In this document: one piece after another, positions 15,971 to 25,962 of the stretch | Position numbering within the stretch: position 1 is the first letter of the stretch | How the letters are laid out: each line of letters starts with the position of its first letter | Origin: Anaerolineaceae bacterium | GTDB taxonomy: Bacteria; Chloroflexota; Anaerolineae; Aggregatilineales; Phototrophicaceae | NCBI GenBank assembly: GCA_020634115.1 | Contig: JACKCH010000012.1 | Location: forward strand, 248,001-312,000 | Reading direction: 5' to 3' | DNA length: 64,000 nt | The notes under the pieces: model-generated | Database searches by the model: none | The model's input: only the letters and a program-made list of their open reading frames with translations | Told to the model about the DNA's origin: nothing | Position numbers and translations under genes: made by a program

Positions 15971-17070
15971 CTTACTTCGTTCTCTGCTTCTTCGTCCCCA
16001 TCATCAGGCGAGGACGCGAAAGGCGATGCAAAAGGCTGGGCAGATGTAGTGCTGCTTGAGGTCGGTTTGTCGCTGACCGAGCCGGAAATCACCGCAGGTG
16101 CGTTGCGGATAGCGGCAGATGTGCCTGGGAGTGCCGCCTGTTCAGGAGTGATTTCAAAAGCCGGGGTGGGTGCTTCTCTGCCCGGCGGCCCAGGAACGGG
16201 CAGCGGAAACTGGTAGATTGTCAGTTGTGGTGCGGGCGATGTTTTGCTGCGGCGGGTGGCACGGTCACGCTCTTTAGCGCGTTCTTCCAGCATCTCCGCT
16301 CGCCGCATCGTCACCATCTTGCCGTTCTTGAAGGTGGCGCTGTCCCCGGTAATCCGTTCGATCACCGCCTCGATTGTCCCCAGAACCGCCACCATGAATA
16401 TGTCAATCCCAATAATCACCGCCAGGACGCCCGCCAGATTGTTGAGCGCGTCAGTGGCTGTTCCAGCCAGGAAAGCGACCACCGCCTCATTGCCGATCCC
16501 CAGGACAAACAGAATCCCGGCAATCACCGCCACCGTAATCAATACGCCACGCAGTCCGCGCAGGTCGTTCATACTCGGCATCGAGGTGTTACTGATGGTG
16601 AACGTAATATACAGCCACAGCCAGAAATCCTGGGCGGAAGTGAATTGGTTGATGGCTGCTGATACATCCGTCAAATACCCGTTATTGAGCAGACTCAGGA
16701 ATTCCTGCACGTTCAAGATGCTATTTGCGATCAGCGAAACGATCAGGAGACCGGTGAGAAAAGGGATCAGGGTGATAATGGCGATGCGGAAGGGGCTGGT
16801 TTTCGGCGCAAGATTGACAAAACTCAGCTTCAGTTCCCCGATTTCCTGACGTTCCGGCCAGGCAATCGCCCGGTCTGCCCGCACATTGAGCAGACCGGCT
16901 GCGAACCAGTAGCTGAGTTCATACAAAAACACCCCTGGCAGGAAAAAGGCATAGTAGAGAATGGTGGTGGTCTCGTAGTTCTTTAAGACCAACCACCCAA
17001 CCTTGAAAATATGCTGGTGCAGCCAGACTTGTAACCGCCGCAGCGTGTACAGCAGTCCGGCCACCAGCAA
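15967..17070 (-). CDS. Multi-pass membrane protein with an acidic Pro/Ser-rich tail, unknown function
   Basis: I do not recognise this 367-residue protein. It has about six hydrophobic helices, the longest around residues 95-115, 145-165, 175-200 and 210-240. A charged stretch (about 255-285) follows, and then a low-complexity Pro/Ser/Thr tail ends in a run of acidic residues. The TTG at 17070 has no good ribosome site. The frame stays open upstream, and a CTG at 17100 with AAAGGGC before it would complete a hydrophobic N-terminal helix, so the start may be 30 nt earlier. It follows tpiA directly and may be the last gene of the glycolytic run. Confidence 0.7.
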   Translation of the reverse strand: MLVAGLLYTLRRLQVWLHQHIFKVGWLVLKNYETTTILYYAFFLPGVFLYELSYWFAAGLLNVRADRAIAWPERQEIGELKLSFVNLAPKTSPFRIAIITLIPFLTGLLIVSLIANSILNVQEFLSLLNNGYLTDVSAAINQFTSAQDFWLWLYITFTISNTSMPSMNDLRGLRGVLITVAVIAGILFVLGIGNEAVVAFLAGTATDALNNLAGVLAVIIGIDIFMVAVLGTIEAVIERITGDSATFKNGKMVTMRRAEMLEERAKERDRATRRSKTSPAPQLTIYQFPLPVPGPPGREAPTPAFEITPEQAALPGTSAAIRNAPAVISGSVSDKPTSSSTTSAQPFASPFASSPDDGDEEAENEVS

Positions 17071-17102
17071 CCAGGGGACGAGAAGTTGTATCTCTAGCAG
17101 GG

Positions 17103-17873
17103 TTATTGCCCTTTGGCTTTTGCCGCGCTCTCGATCAGGGCGGTGAAGTCATCCACTTTGAGTGATGCGCCGCCGACTAACGCGCCGTCAATATCGGGCT
17201 GGCCCATATATTCAGCCATATTGCCCGGCTTGACACTGCCGCCGTACTGAATGCGGACGGTCTGCGCGATGTCATTCCCGTACAGTTCAGCCAGTGTGCC
17301 GCGAATTGTACCACCAATGATGCTGTTGGCAATTTCGCCGCTGGCATTTTTGCCGGTGCCAATCGCCCAGATGGGTTCGTAAGCCATGACGATGTTCGCC
17401 ATGTTGGCGGCGTCTACGCCTGCCAGCGCGGCGCGTACCTGTCCGCCGACAAACGATTCGGTTTCCCCCGCTTCGTTCTGCGCCAGGCTTTCACCGACTG
17501 CGATAATCGGTTTGAGGCCGTAAGCCAGCGCCGCTTTGACTTTCTTATTCACTGTTTCGTCGGTTTCGTTCAGGTAAGCCCGGCACTCGGAATGGCCGAT
17601 AATCACATAGTCCACCAAACCCTGAAGCATGGTTGGTGCAATTTGCGATGTGAATGCGCCCTGGGCTTCCCAGTGAACGCTCTGGGCACCCACCAGAATA
17701 TCTGTATTCTTCAATGCTTCTGCAACCGGAGCGAGTGCGACAAAAGTCGGGCAGACCACCCGTTCAACCGATGTGAAGGGTGCCAGGCGGGGCGCGAGTG
17801 CCTGTACGAATTCAACCGATTCGGACAGTGTTTTGAACATCTTCCAGTTCCCGGCGATGATAGGTTTACGCAT
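17103..17873 (-). CDS. tpiA: Triosephosphate isomerase
   Basis: This 256-residue TIM-barrel enzyme interconverts dihydroxyacetone phosphate and glyceraldehyde 3-phosphate. The catalytic Lys is in GNWKM, the catalytic His in IIGHSE, and the catalytic Glu in AYEPIWAIGTG; the phosphate-binding loop is YGGSVKPGN. The ATG at 17873 has AAGGATAGCC before it and gives normal length. It follows pgk by 10 nt in the order gap-pgk-tpiA, so the three form a glycolytic operon. Confidence 0.97.
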   Translation of the reverse strand: MRKPIIAGNWKMFKTLSESVEFVQALAPRLAPFTSVERVVCPTFVALAPVAEALKNTDILVGAQSVHWEAQGAFTSQIAPTMLQGLVDYVIIGHSECRAYLNETDETVNKKVKAALAYGLKPIIAVGESLAQNEAGETESFVGGQVRAALAGVDAANMANIVMAYEPIWAIGTGKNASGEIANSIIGGTIRGTLAELYGNDIAQTVRIQYGGSVKPGNMAEYMGQPDIDGALVGGASLKVDDFTALIESAAKAKGQ

Positions 17874-17883
17874 GAGGCTATCC

Positions 17884-19071
<1,188 letters not shown>

Positions 19072-19092
19072 GTTCTTGCTCCATTTTTGAAA

Positions 19093-19117
19093 GAGGCGAG
19101 GTGTTAAACCTCGCCTC
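19093..19117 (-). terminator. Intercistronic hairpin between gap and pgk
   Basis: A perfect 10-bp inverted repeat (gaggcgaggt / acctcgcctc, 5-nt loop) lies 24 nt after gap. On the minus strand only TTTC follows, so it may be a processing or stability hairpin or a partial terminator rather than a full stop. Confidence 0.55.
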
Positions 19118-19140
19118 GATAGCTGTGCAGAAAGCTGAGA

Positions 19141-20151
19141 TTACAGCTTGCCACCAACCAATTTAATCAAGTCTGCTACACGGCTGGCATAACCCCATTC
19201 GTTGTCATACCACGTGACCACTTTCACCATCGTGCCGCCCATGACCTGGCACGAACCGACATCAATGATGCTGGAGCGGCGGTCTCCCTTGAAGTCAACG
19301 GAAACCAGCGGTTCGTGGGAGACACCGAGGATGCCCTGCATCTTGCCGTTGGCAGCTTCTTCAAATGCGGCAATCATTTCTTCTTTGGTCGTGCCGACTT
19401 CAACTTCAGCCACAAAGTCCACCAGCGAGACGGTGGGGGTTGGTACGCGAACGGCATACCCGTCGAATTTCCCCTTCAAGTCAGGGATCACCAGGGCGAC
19501 GGCTTTCGCAGCGCCGGTGGTGGTGGGGATCATATTGAGCGCGGCGGCACGGGCGCGACGCAGGTCTTTGTGCGGCAGGTCGAGAATGTTCTGGTCGTTG
19601 GTGTAGCTGTGAATGGTGGTCATCAGGCCTTTCGCGATTTTGAATTTATCGTTGACAACCTTCGCCGCCGGGGCCAGACAGTTGGTGGTGCAGGAAGCGT
19701 TGGAGATGATGTTGTGCTTGGCCGGGTCGTAGTCTTCTTCGTTCACGCCCAGGACAATCGTAATGTCTTCATTCTTCGCCGGAGCGGAGATGATGACTTT
19801 CTTAGCGCCTGCTGCCAGGTGTTTGGATGCGTTTTCGCGGTCCGTGAAGCGCCCGGTGCTTTCAATCACGATGTCTACATTCAATGCTCCCCAGGGGAGG
19901 GCGGCGGGGTCTTTTTCAGCCAGCGCCTTAATCACGTCACCATCCACAATCAGATTGCCATCTTTAACTTCGACTGTGCCGTTGTAGCGGCCATAGTTGG
20001 AATCGTAGCGGAACAGGTGCGCCATTGTTTCCAGGTCGCCCAGGTCATTAAAGGCGACCACGTCTACGTCGTTGGGATAAGATTCGCGGATGGCGCGTAG
20101 AACCTGACGGCCAATGCGTCCGAAACCATTGATACCTACACGAATTGCCAT
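19141..20151 (-). CDS. gap: Glyceraldehyde-3-phosphate dehydrogenase
   Basis: This 336-residue dehydrogenase oxidises and phosphorylates glyceraldehyde 3-phosphate. The NAD-binding GINGFGRIGRQVLR opens the protein, the active-site Cys is in SNASCTTNCLAP, and WYDNEWGY closes it. An aspartate follows NDLGD near the cofactor site, consistent with NAD preference but not proof. AAGGAG sits 7 nt before the ATG. It leads the gap-pgk-tpiA operon, and the YvcK-like gene lies 113 nt upstream on the same strand. Confidence 0.98.
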   Translation of the reverse strand: MAIRVGINGFGRIGRQVLRAIRESYPNDVDVVAFNDLGDLETMAHLFRYDSNYGRYNGTVEVKDGNLIVDGDVIKALAEKDPAALPWGALNVDIVIESTGRFTDRENASKHLAAGAKKVIISAPAKNEDITIVLGVNEEDYDPAKHNIISNASCTTNCLAPAAKVVNDKFKIAKGLMTTIHSYTNDQNILDLPHKDLRRARAAALNMIPTTTGAAKAVALVIPDLKGKFDGYAVRVPTPTVSLVDFVAEVEVGTTKEEMIAAFEEAANGKMQGILGVSHEPLVSVDFKGDRRSSIIDVGSCQVMGGTMVKVVTWYDNEWGYASRVADLIKLVGGKL

Positions 20152-20263
20152 GATGTACTCCTTGTTTAGATACTGTATCAGCGCGTTGTGCGCTGCTATC
20201 CTAGCGCGTTTTGGTCACTTACGACAGATCGAATCACATACGAATTTCAGTAGTTGCCGTTCT

Positions 20264-21565
20264 CTAACCGGGTGTCATCCCGGATCGTTCTTCGGTGGCA
20301 AGCTGCATAATCGCATTGGCGAGTTTGCCTGGGTCATGCCGCCAGGGGCGCTGTGTGTCCGTCAGGTCGGTATAGCGGATTTCATAACGCTGCGAGATTT
20401 CATGATGCTGCGGTGCAGGCGTTACGTAATGGGTATTATCCCCCGCATTGAGTACCGGATAAACGTTGTTTGCCAGTACCGCTTTGAATACACCCCGCCC
20501 GATATGTTTTTCCAGCGCAATGACATGGTCGGCGACGGTGAATCCCTCGGTTTCGCCGGGTTGCGTTGCGACATTACACACATAGACGGTGTAGGCGCGG
20601 GTGGCGCGTAAGGCTTCAGCGATGTCCTGTACCAGCAGGTTCGGCAGAATGCTGGTAAACAGGCTGCCTGGCCCGATCACGATTAAGTCGGCGTGCAAAA
20701 TTGCCTGTACACTTTCACCGTAAGCGGCGATATTCGCCGGATTAAGCTGCATTTTCTCAATATGTCCACCGGCTTCGCTGATTTGCGACTCCCCATAGAC
20801 GGTGACGGTGCCTTTTTCGTCAGGCAGTCGGACATCCGCCATCAGGTTCACATCATCCAATGTCGCCGGGAGTACTCGTCCCTGAATATTGAGTACCCGC
20901 GCTGTTTCAACCAACGCTGTCTCAATACTGCCTGTGACGCCCGACAGTGCCGTGATGAACAGATTGCCAAAGGCGTGACCGCCTAGGTCACCAGAGTCAA
21001 ATCGGTACTGAAACAGGTGCGTCATCAGGTTTTCATCGTCGGCGAGGGCTGCGATGTTATTGCGGAGGTCGCCCGGCGGCAGCACCCCCAGTTCACGCCG
21101 CAGTCGCCCGGAACTACCTCCATCGTCAGCGACAGTGACAATCGCCGTGATATTGCTGGTGGTGAGCTTCAGCCCGCGCAGAACCGAGGGTAAACCCGTA
21201 CCCCCGCCGATGGCGACGACTGTGATCCCTTTATGCCGCTTGTTATGGGCATACACGGCGTCAATGATGTGCCCTTGCTGGTTAGCCCGGTAGGGTGCCA
21301 GGAAATTCTTCATAACCCGGTACATCCCAACAGCAACCATACTCATACCGATCCCGATCAGGGCTGCAATCAACAGAAATTCCACACTGGCCGGTAAATC
21401 GGATGGGCGACGGATACTGATAATCGCGGTGACAATATAGGCAATAGCGGTAGCGACGGCGAAAATCCCCACGAGGATGAGCAGCAACCAACGTTTAACG
21501 CCGATGCCAAATGTAAACCATTTCGTGACTGACTTGAGTCTATGTGTGAACCAGGTTTTCAGCAT
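20264..21565 (-). CDS. Membrane-anchored YvcK/CofD-like (gluconeogenesis factor family) protein
   Basis: This 433-residue protein has two membrane helices near the N-terminus (about residues 25-48 and 58-82). A cytosolic YvcK/CofD-like domain follows, with VVAIGGGTGLPSVLRGLK, TVADDGGSSGRLR, PPGDLRN, the GHAFGNL motif and LVIGPGSLFTS. YvcK proteins bind UDP-sugars and affect cell-wall and carbon metabolism in Firmicutes. Most YvcK proteins are soluble, so the anchor is notable. The ATG at 21565 follows AAGGAGAGTA. It lies directly upstream of gap-pgk-tpiA, which fits a link to central carbon flow. Confidence 0.9.
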   Translation of the reverse strand: MLKTWFTHRLKSVTKWFTFGIGVKRWLLLILVGIFAVATAIAYIVTAIISIRRPSDLPASVEFLLIAALIGIGMSMVAVGMYRVMKNFLAPYRANQQGHIIDAVYAHNKRHKGITVVAIGGGTGLPSVLRGLKLTTSNITAIVTVADDGGSSGRLRRELGVLPPGDLRNNIAALADDENLMTHLFQYRFDSGDLGGHAFGNLFITALSGVTGSIETALVETARVLNIQGRVLPATLDDVNLMADVRLPDEKGTVTVYGESQISEAGGHIEKMQLNPANIAAYGESVQAILHADLIVIGPGSLFTSILPNLLVQDIAEALRATRAYTVYVCNVATQPGETEGFTVADHVIALEKHIGRGVFKAVLANNVYPVLNAGDNTHYVTPAPQHHEISQRYEIRYTDLTDTQRPWRHDPGKLANAIMQLATEERSGMTPG

Positions 21566-21634
21566 TACTCTCCTTGAAAAGGGTATCACCAGCACGATCT
21601 AGGAGTCAAAGTAAAGCGTCAACACTGTGGTAGG

Positions 21635-22333
21635 TCAAATGTCATTGTTGCTGCGCCACCGCCCGGCTGCTGCCAGGGTGAGCAGTGAACCGCCGATAAC
21701 AATTCCGCCGATAGTCAATGCGGCATCAAACCAGAACTGTTCAGGAAAGAGGCGAATGAGCGTGTCGGAATAGGCGAAACGCCAGGTGCCGCTGGCGAAA
21801 AACAGGGTGTGAAATCCGGTGAAGAAAGCGTCCCAGTTCAGCAGCGCCGCCACCACGATAGCCGCGATCAGTGAGAGAGTCAAGATACTGCCATTGAAAA
21901 ATGCTTTGCGGAGAAATGGCCGTGTTTCTGGCTGCCGGAACAAGTAAACACCCACTGTCAGCATCACCAATCCTGCCGCTACTGCTGCGCTAAAGGCGGC
22001 TGTGGTGACGACCTTCACATCCTCCATGTGGCGCAGTTCGTCCGGGTGGAACAGTGCGCCGCCATCCGGGAAGCGTAAATCGCCCAGGTAAGTGATGCCG
22101 TCCCCATTGAGCATGTAGTTCAGGGCGTACGGGGCATAGTTGAGCCGATCTTCACGGGTGAACCCGTATAAATCAGGCGGAAAATCCGGGCGGTTATACT
22201 CGAACTGAAGAAACACGGGAGTCATCACTAGCCGGGCGGCAATCAGCGTGAGCAGAAACGGATAGATCAGCGTGATGGCCCATTGCGAAATAAGCCGAAT
22301 GCCACCGCGCTGGGGTTGAGTTGAGTGAGTCAT
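21635..22333 (-). CDS. DUF1461 / TIGR01906-type integral membrane protein
   Basis: This 232-residue protein has four or five membrane helices: one near the N-terminus, a long extracytoplasmic loop with ALNYMLNGDG and LFHPDELRHMEDV, then three or four more. A C-terminal motif FHTLFF...LIRLFPEQFW is characteristic of the DUF1461 (TIGR01906) family. The function is unknown. The ATG at 22333 follows GGAGCAT; a TTG three codons upstream is too close to that site. It lies 18 nt after the fused MFS gene and 69 nt before the YvcK-like gene. Confidence 0.8.
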   Translation of the reverse strand: MTHSTQPQRGGIRLISQWAITLIYPFLLTLIAARLVMTPVFLQFEYNRPDFPPDLYGFTREDRLNYAPYALNYMLNGDGITYLGDLRFPDGGALFHPDELRHMEDVKVVTTAAFSAAVAAGLVMLTVGVYLFRQPETRPFLRKAFFNGSILTLSLIAAIVVAALLNWDAFFTGFHTLFFASGTWRFAYSDTLIRLFPEQFWFDAALTIGGIVIGGSLLTLAAAGRWRSNNDI

Positions 22334-22351
22334 GGGGAACAATGCTCCGTG

Positions 22352-23938
22352 TTAGTTTGCCAGTTGGTCTACGCCGCCGGAGAACAGGAAATTTAACACC
22401 AGGGAATCCACCAGGGTTTCCACCGGGGCGCGGTCATCCGTGAACACTAGGTCAGAAGCATGTACCGGCGTAAGCTGGTTGACGCCCCAGACCAGCGCAT
22501 CATAAAGCAGGGGCGAAGCATCCGGTGAAAGCTGGCTCAGATTATCCGCCAGATTGGCCGAAGTCGTGGGCTGCCGGGTGGCGACCAGAATGGTATTAAA
22601 CGAATTTGGCACATCCATCGCGTGAACGCTGGGGAACACCTGCAAAAGCGTGGCGGTCATCGCGTCCACCAACCGCCTATCGGTGTTGGTACGCCCTACA
22701 TTGACCGCGACCACGCCGTTTTCTTCCAGGTGGTCACGCACTTCCTGGAAAAACTCCGCTGTGGTCAGGTGCCAGGGAATATACGGTGGGCGATAGGCGT
22801 CAATGGCGATGACACTGTACGTGCCGAGTCGCCCCAGCATATAGCGCCCATCTTCAGCGTAAACCGTCAGATTCGGCATATATTCTGCATTCATATCGAA
22901 GTACAGTGCGCCCGCCTCAATAATGCCGGGGTCAATTTCGATGCCGTCAATCGGGATATTCCCGTAAACAGCGGTGTACTGCCGGGCAATTGTCCCGGCG
23001 GCCAGCCCAATAATCGCCAGCGAATGTACGTTTTCCGGTGCATAGGGCGGGGTGTTGAAATAAGGGGCAGTTAAAAAGAAGCTCCAGGTGCGATGTCCGT
23101 CGGCAACCGTATCAGGACTCCATTGGCTGTGAATCCCCTGGCCTTCATTCAGGTATAAATAGCGATTGCCAGCGGCGTCCTGCTGCACTTGAATATAGTT
23201 ATAGGCGCTTTCCTTCTCGTACAGCAGCGTCGCCCCGGCGATAGGTGAGCGCAGCGGCCCATTGAGCGCCCAGACCGTCAGCAGGGCGATTACCAGCGGA
23301 ATCCATAGCCAGAACAACGCCTTTAGTCCTTGAACCCGCCCCAACCCGAACAGGCCAACCGCATAAAGCAGCCCGGCGAACAGCAAAAACGTGCGGAATG
23401 TGCCGATTTCGGGTATCAGGAAGAGGGTCGGCAGGAACGTGCCTAGCAAGCTGCCTAGGGTGCTGATGGCGTAGATTCGCCCGGAAATTTTCCCGGCGCT
23501 GTTTACGTCAGTCACGGCTAGACGGATGGCAAAGGGGGAAACACAGCCAAGCAGTGTCACCGGAGCGGAAAACAGAATGAGTACCGCCAGGAACGAGCCA
23601 ATCGCCAACCCCGCCTCAGCACCCACTACGGCGCTGGCGGCGCTGGTGAGAATCGGGCGGGCAACCAGGGGGATAAGGGCGCTCAGGAACGCGCCCCAAA
23701 TCAGGATTCGGTAGAATGTGGCTGGGAACGGTGAACGATCCGCCCACCAGCCCCCGATGAAATACCCAACAGTCAGGTAGAGTAGAATCAAGCCGATGAC
23801 ATTCGCCCAGACGATGTTACTGGTGCCGAATACGCTCCCCAACAGCCGGGAAGCGGATAATTCGACGGCTAGTGTCGTCATACCGCTGGTGAATACGGCG
23901 ATGTACAGGTAAGACTGAGAAGTGGTTTTGGATGTCAA
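22352..23938 (-). CDS. Fused MFS/spermidine-synthase-like membrane protein
   Basis: Residues 1 to about 235 form seven or eight membrane helices of the type fused to spermidine synthase (TTLAVELSASRLLGSVFGTS near the start). The C-terminal half is a Rossmann methyltransferase-like domain with AIIGLAAGTIA, the acidic GIEIDP motif that normally binds the aminopropyl donor, and the AIDAYRPP strand. Polyamine synthesis is not proven, since many such fusions are of unknown substrate. The start is uncertain: TTG at 23938 leaves room for the divergent promoter region, whereas an ATG at 24022 would overlap the divergent GNAT gene and add a hydrophilic, His/Asn-rich leader. Confidence 0.85.
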   Translation of the reverse strand: MTSKTTSQSYLYIAVFTSGMTTLAVELSASRLLGSVFGTSNIVWANVIGLILLYLTVGYFIGGWWADRSPFPATFYRILIWGAFLSALIPLVARPILTSAASAVVGAEAGLAIGSFLAVLILFSAPVTLLGCVSPFAIRLAVTDVNSAGKISGRIYAISTLGSLLGTFLPTLFLIPEIGTFRTFLLFAGLLYAVGLFGLGRVQGLKALFWLWIPLVIALLTVWALNGPLRSPIAGATLLYEKESAYNYIQVQQDAAGNRYLYLNEGQGIHSQWSPDTVADGHRTWSFFLTAPYFNTPPYAPENVHSLAIIGLAAGTIARQYTAVYGNIPIDGIEIDPGIIEAGALYFDMNAEYMPNLTVYAEDGRYMLGRLGTYSVIAIDAYRPPYIPWHLTTAEFFQEVRDHLEENGVVAVNVGRTNTDRRLVDAMTATLLQVFPSVHAMDVPNSFNTILVATRQPTTSANLADNLSQLSPDASPLLYDALVWGVNQLTPVHASDLVFTDDRAPVETLVDSLVLNFLFSGGVDQLAN

Positions 23939-24014
23939 GTTGATTTCTCGGTTGTGATGGTTATCATGGTTAGATGGTAGCGTATAAGGTGGGCGGGGTG
24001 AAGGGGATACCACG

Positions 24015-24701
24015 TTGGACATAACGATTCGTCAGGCACGTATAGAAGATGCGGCGGCTATCACTACGATTAAAGATGCTGTATGGTCGGGGGAGTCTGC
24101 CGAGCGGGAGCGGATTGCCAGCGTGATTGCATCCGGTGAGCATTCTACCTTTATTGCTGAATGGGATGGACAAATCGCCGGTTTCGTCGATTCGTTTACG
24201 ACTCGTTCAGCCACCAATGTTGCGCGTTGGGAAGTGGATTTACTGGCGGTGCATCCTGGTTATCAGGGTAGGGGGATGGGGTGGGCGCTGGTCAACGCGG
24301 CGACTCAGGCCGGGCGTGAATCCGGCGCGGCTTTTGCGCGGGCGCTAATCCAGACTGGAAACATCCCCAGCCAGCGAACGTTTGCCCGCTGTGGTTATGA
24401 ATGCGATATAGCAGTGCATAATTTGTACATCGCGGCACACCCTGCTCCTGAACGGCAGGGCGGTGGGGTGAGTGCGAATCTGATTGGGGTACAGACGTTC
24501 AATTACAGTGGATTATGGGTCGAACCACCACTTGATAGATTCAGCTTACAGGTGGCGCTAGGCGCTGTGCAATCGTCAGTTTACGATTTAGCTGGGGTGC
24601 TGATACCTGCAACCGATCAGCCGATAATCCATATCGCCCAGGGGTTGGGCTACCGGCAGGTAGCAGCCTTTCAGTGGTGGCGACTGAATTTCAACGGCTA
24701 A
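24015..24701 (+). CDS. GNAT family N-acetyltransferase
   Basis: This 228-residue protein opens with a GNAT domain: ITIRQARIEDAAAI at the N-terminus, the acetyl-CoA-binding VHPGYQGRGMG loop and NIPSQRTFARCGY. The C-terminal 80 residues are a second, GNAT-like half without an obvious CoA loop. The substrate is unknown. It starts with TTG at 24015, supported by AAGGGG 9 nt upstream. It is divergent from the fused MFS gene and its stop overlaps the stop of the convergent DUF58 gene by 4 nt. Confidence 0.85.
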   Translation: MDITIRQARIEDAAAITTIKDAVWSGESAERERIASVIASGEHSTFIAEWDGQIAGFVDSFTTRSATNVARWEVDLLAVHPGYQGRGMGWALVNAATQAGRESGAAFARALIQTGNIPSQRTFARCGYECDIAVHNLYIAAHPAPERQGGGVSANLIGVQTFNYSGLWVEPPLDRFSLQVALGAVQSSVYDLAGVLIPATDQPIIHIAQGLGYRQVAAFQWWRLNFNG

Positions 24702-25951
24702 ACCGGACGTTGTGCCAATGCCGCGCTCAGATCGTCATTTTTGTGGATGGCGATAGTCGGGATTTTGCCCAGTCGCAGCATCCCCTGGATTTCATCGCTG
24801 GGTTGCGGGTCACCAAAAGAATGGGGGTCAATGAATACGCACATCGGGCGAATCCCCCGCCGTGAGAGAATCTGTGCCTCTGTGACCCAGGCCGGGTCTA
24901 CCGAAGACGTGACTATCAGCAGGGTTGTCCCGCGCGTCAAGTACGGCGTTTCCAGCGTGAGCATCTGCGCCAGCGTATAGCGGGAGAAGCTGCGGGCGAC
25001 GGCCAATGTCTCTAGTATCCGGGTCAACTGGCGGTTGCCGCGTTCCGGTTGGTGGACTTCGCGGTGGGGGGTATAGGCTGCGAATCCGAGAGCGCGCTCG
25101 GACTCGACAAAATATTTTGCCAGTGACGCTGCGACGACCACGCCATATTCCTCAGTGGAGGGCGGAATCGCGCTGCTGGTTGGAATCACCGTTCCGGTAC
25201 GGCCTACCCGCTGCAAACTGGGGTCTTCGATTAGCGAACTGGCGGAGAAATCCACAAACAGCCAGATGTCCACTAGCGGATCAATATCAAATTCCTTAAC
25301 CAGCAGGCGTTCTTTGCGAGCGGTACTCGGCCAATGGATGCGGTTAAAGCTGTCGCCCGGCGCGTAATCGCGTACGCCAGCGGCATTAGTAGTGATGAAG
25401 TGGGCGCGGCGGCGTTGCGCATCTCCGCCGGAAAGCAGCCCAACCGGGAGTTGAAACTGGCTGATATAGATGGTAGCCGGATAAACGATCACCCGTGAGG
25501 TGGCCGCCAGTCGGCGTGGTGTGAGGAACAGGCCGAACGGGTCGCCGCTGTGAATCGTGATCGGCCCCAGTTGAAACTCACCCCGCACCAGACAGGGGGT
25601 TTCCACGTACCAACGATAACTGGAACGCGCCCCCATAATGGGGACGACATGGCTGGCGCGATGGCCGGGCAGCGTCGAATGATCGCGGACTTCCAGCCAG
25701 AGTTTAGGCAGGAAACTGCGATTACGCACGATGAACGTTTCGTCCAGACTGCGGCCTACCTGGGCGCGGCGGGCGCGGGTCTTGCGGGCAACGGTAATCC
25801 AGCGCACCGAAAACCACGCCCACAGAAACGACAGGGCTAACAGCCCAAAGAACAGGTAAGCCAGGGTGAAGAATAACGCCCGTCCGGTGAATAACCCGGT
25901 GAGCAGCGTCAGAATCAGCAGGGCGTAGATCGCATTACGGCGGTTCGGCAT
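24698..25951 (-). CDS. DUF58 family protein (MoxR partner)
   Basis: This 417-residue protein has two adjacent N-terminal membrane helices (about residues 8-50), a beta-rich domain with the HSGDPFGLF motif, and the DUF58 core RDYAPGDSFNRIHWPSTARKE. A VWA-like fold follows, with DIWLFVDFSAS in place of the usual metal-site motif. DUF58 proteins accompany MoxR ATPases and are thought to take part in assembly or activation of other proteins, often in the envelope. It lies 11 nt after the MoxR gene, so the two form an operon. Confidence 0.9.
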   Translation of the reverse strand: MPNRRNAIYALLILTLLTGLFTGRALFFTLAYLFFGLLALSFLWAWFSVRWITVARKTRARRAQVGRSLDETFIVRNRSFLPKLWLEVRDHSTLPGHRASHVVPIMGARSSYRWYVETPCLVRGEFQLGPITIHSGDPFGLFLTPRRLAATSRVIVYPATIYISQFQLPVGLLSGGDAQRRRAHFITTNAAGVRDYAPGDSFNRIHWPSTARKERLLVKEFDIDPLVDIWLFVDFSASSLIEDPSLQRVGRTGTVIPTSSAIPPSTEEYGVVVAASLAKYFVESERALGFAAYTPHREVHQPERGNRQLTRILETLAVARSFSRYTLAQMLTLETPYLTRGTTLLIVTSSVDPAWVTEAQILSRRGIRPMCVFIDPHSFGDPQPSDEIQGMLRLGKIPTIAIHKNDDLSAALAQRPV

Positions 25952-25962
25952 GATGGCCTCGC

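Noticed and set aside
19315..20100. A 261-codon plus-strand open frame opposite gap
   Set aside because: It lies wholly antisense to a well-conserved gap gene, has no ribosome site and encodes Gly/Val-rich low-complexity sequence.
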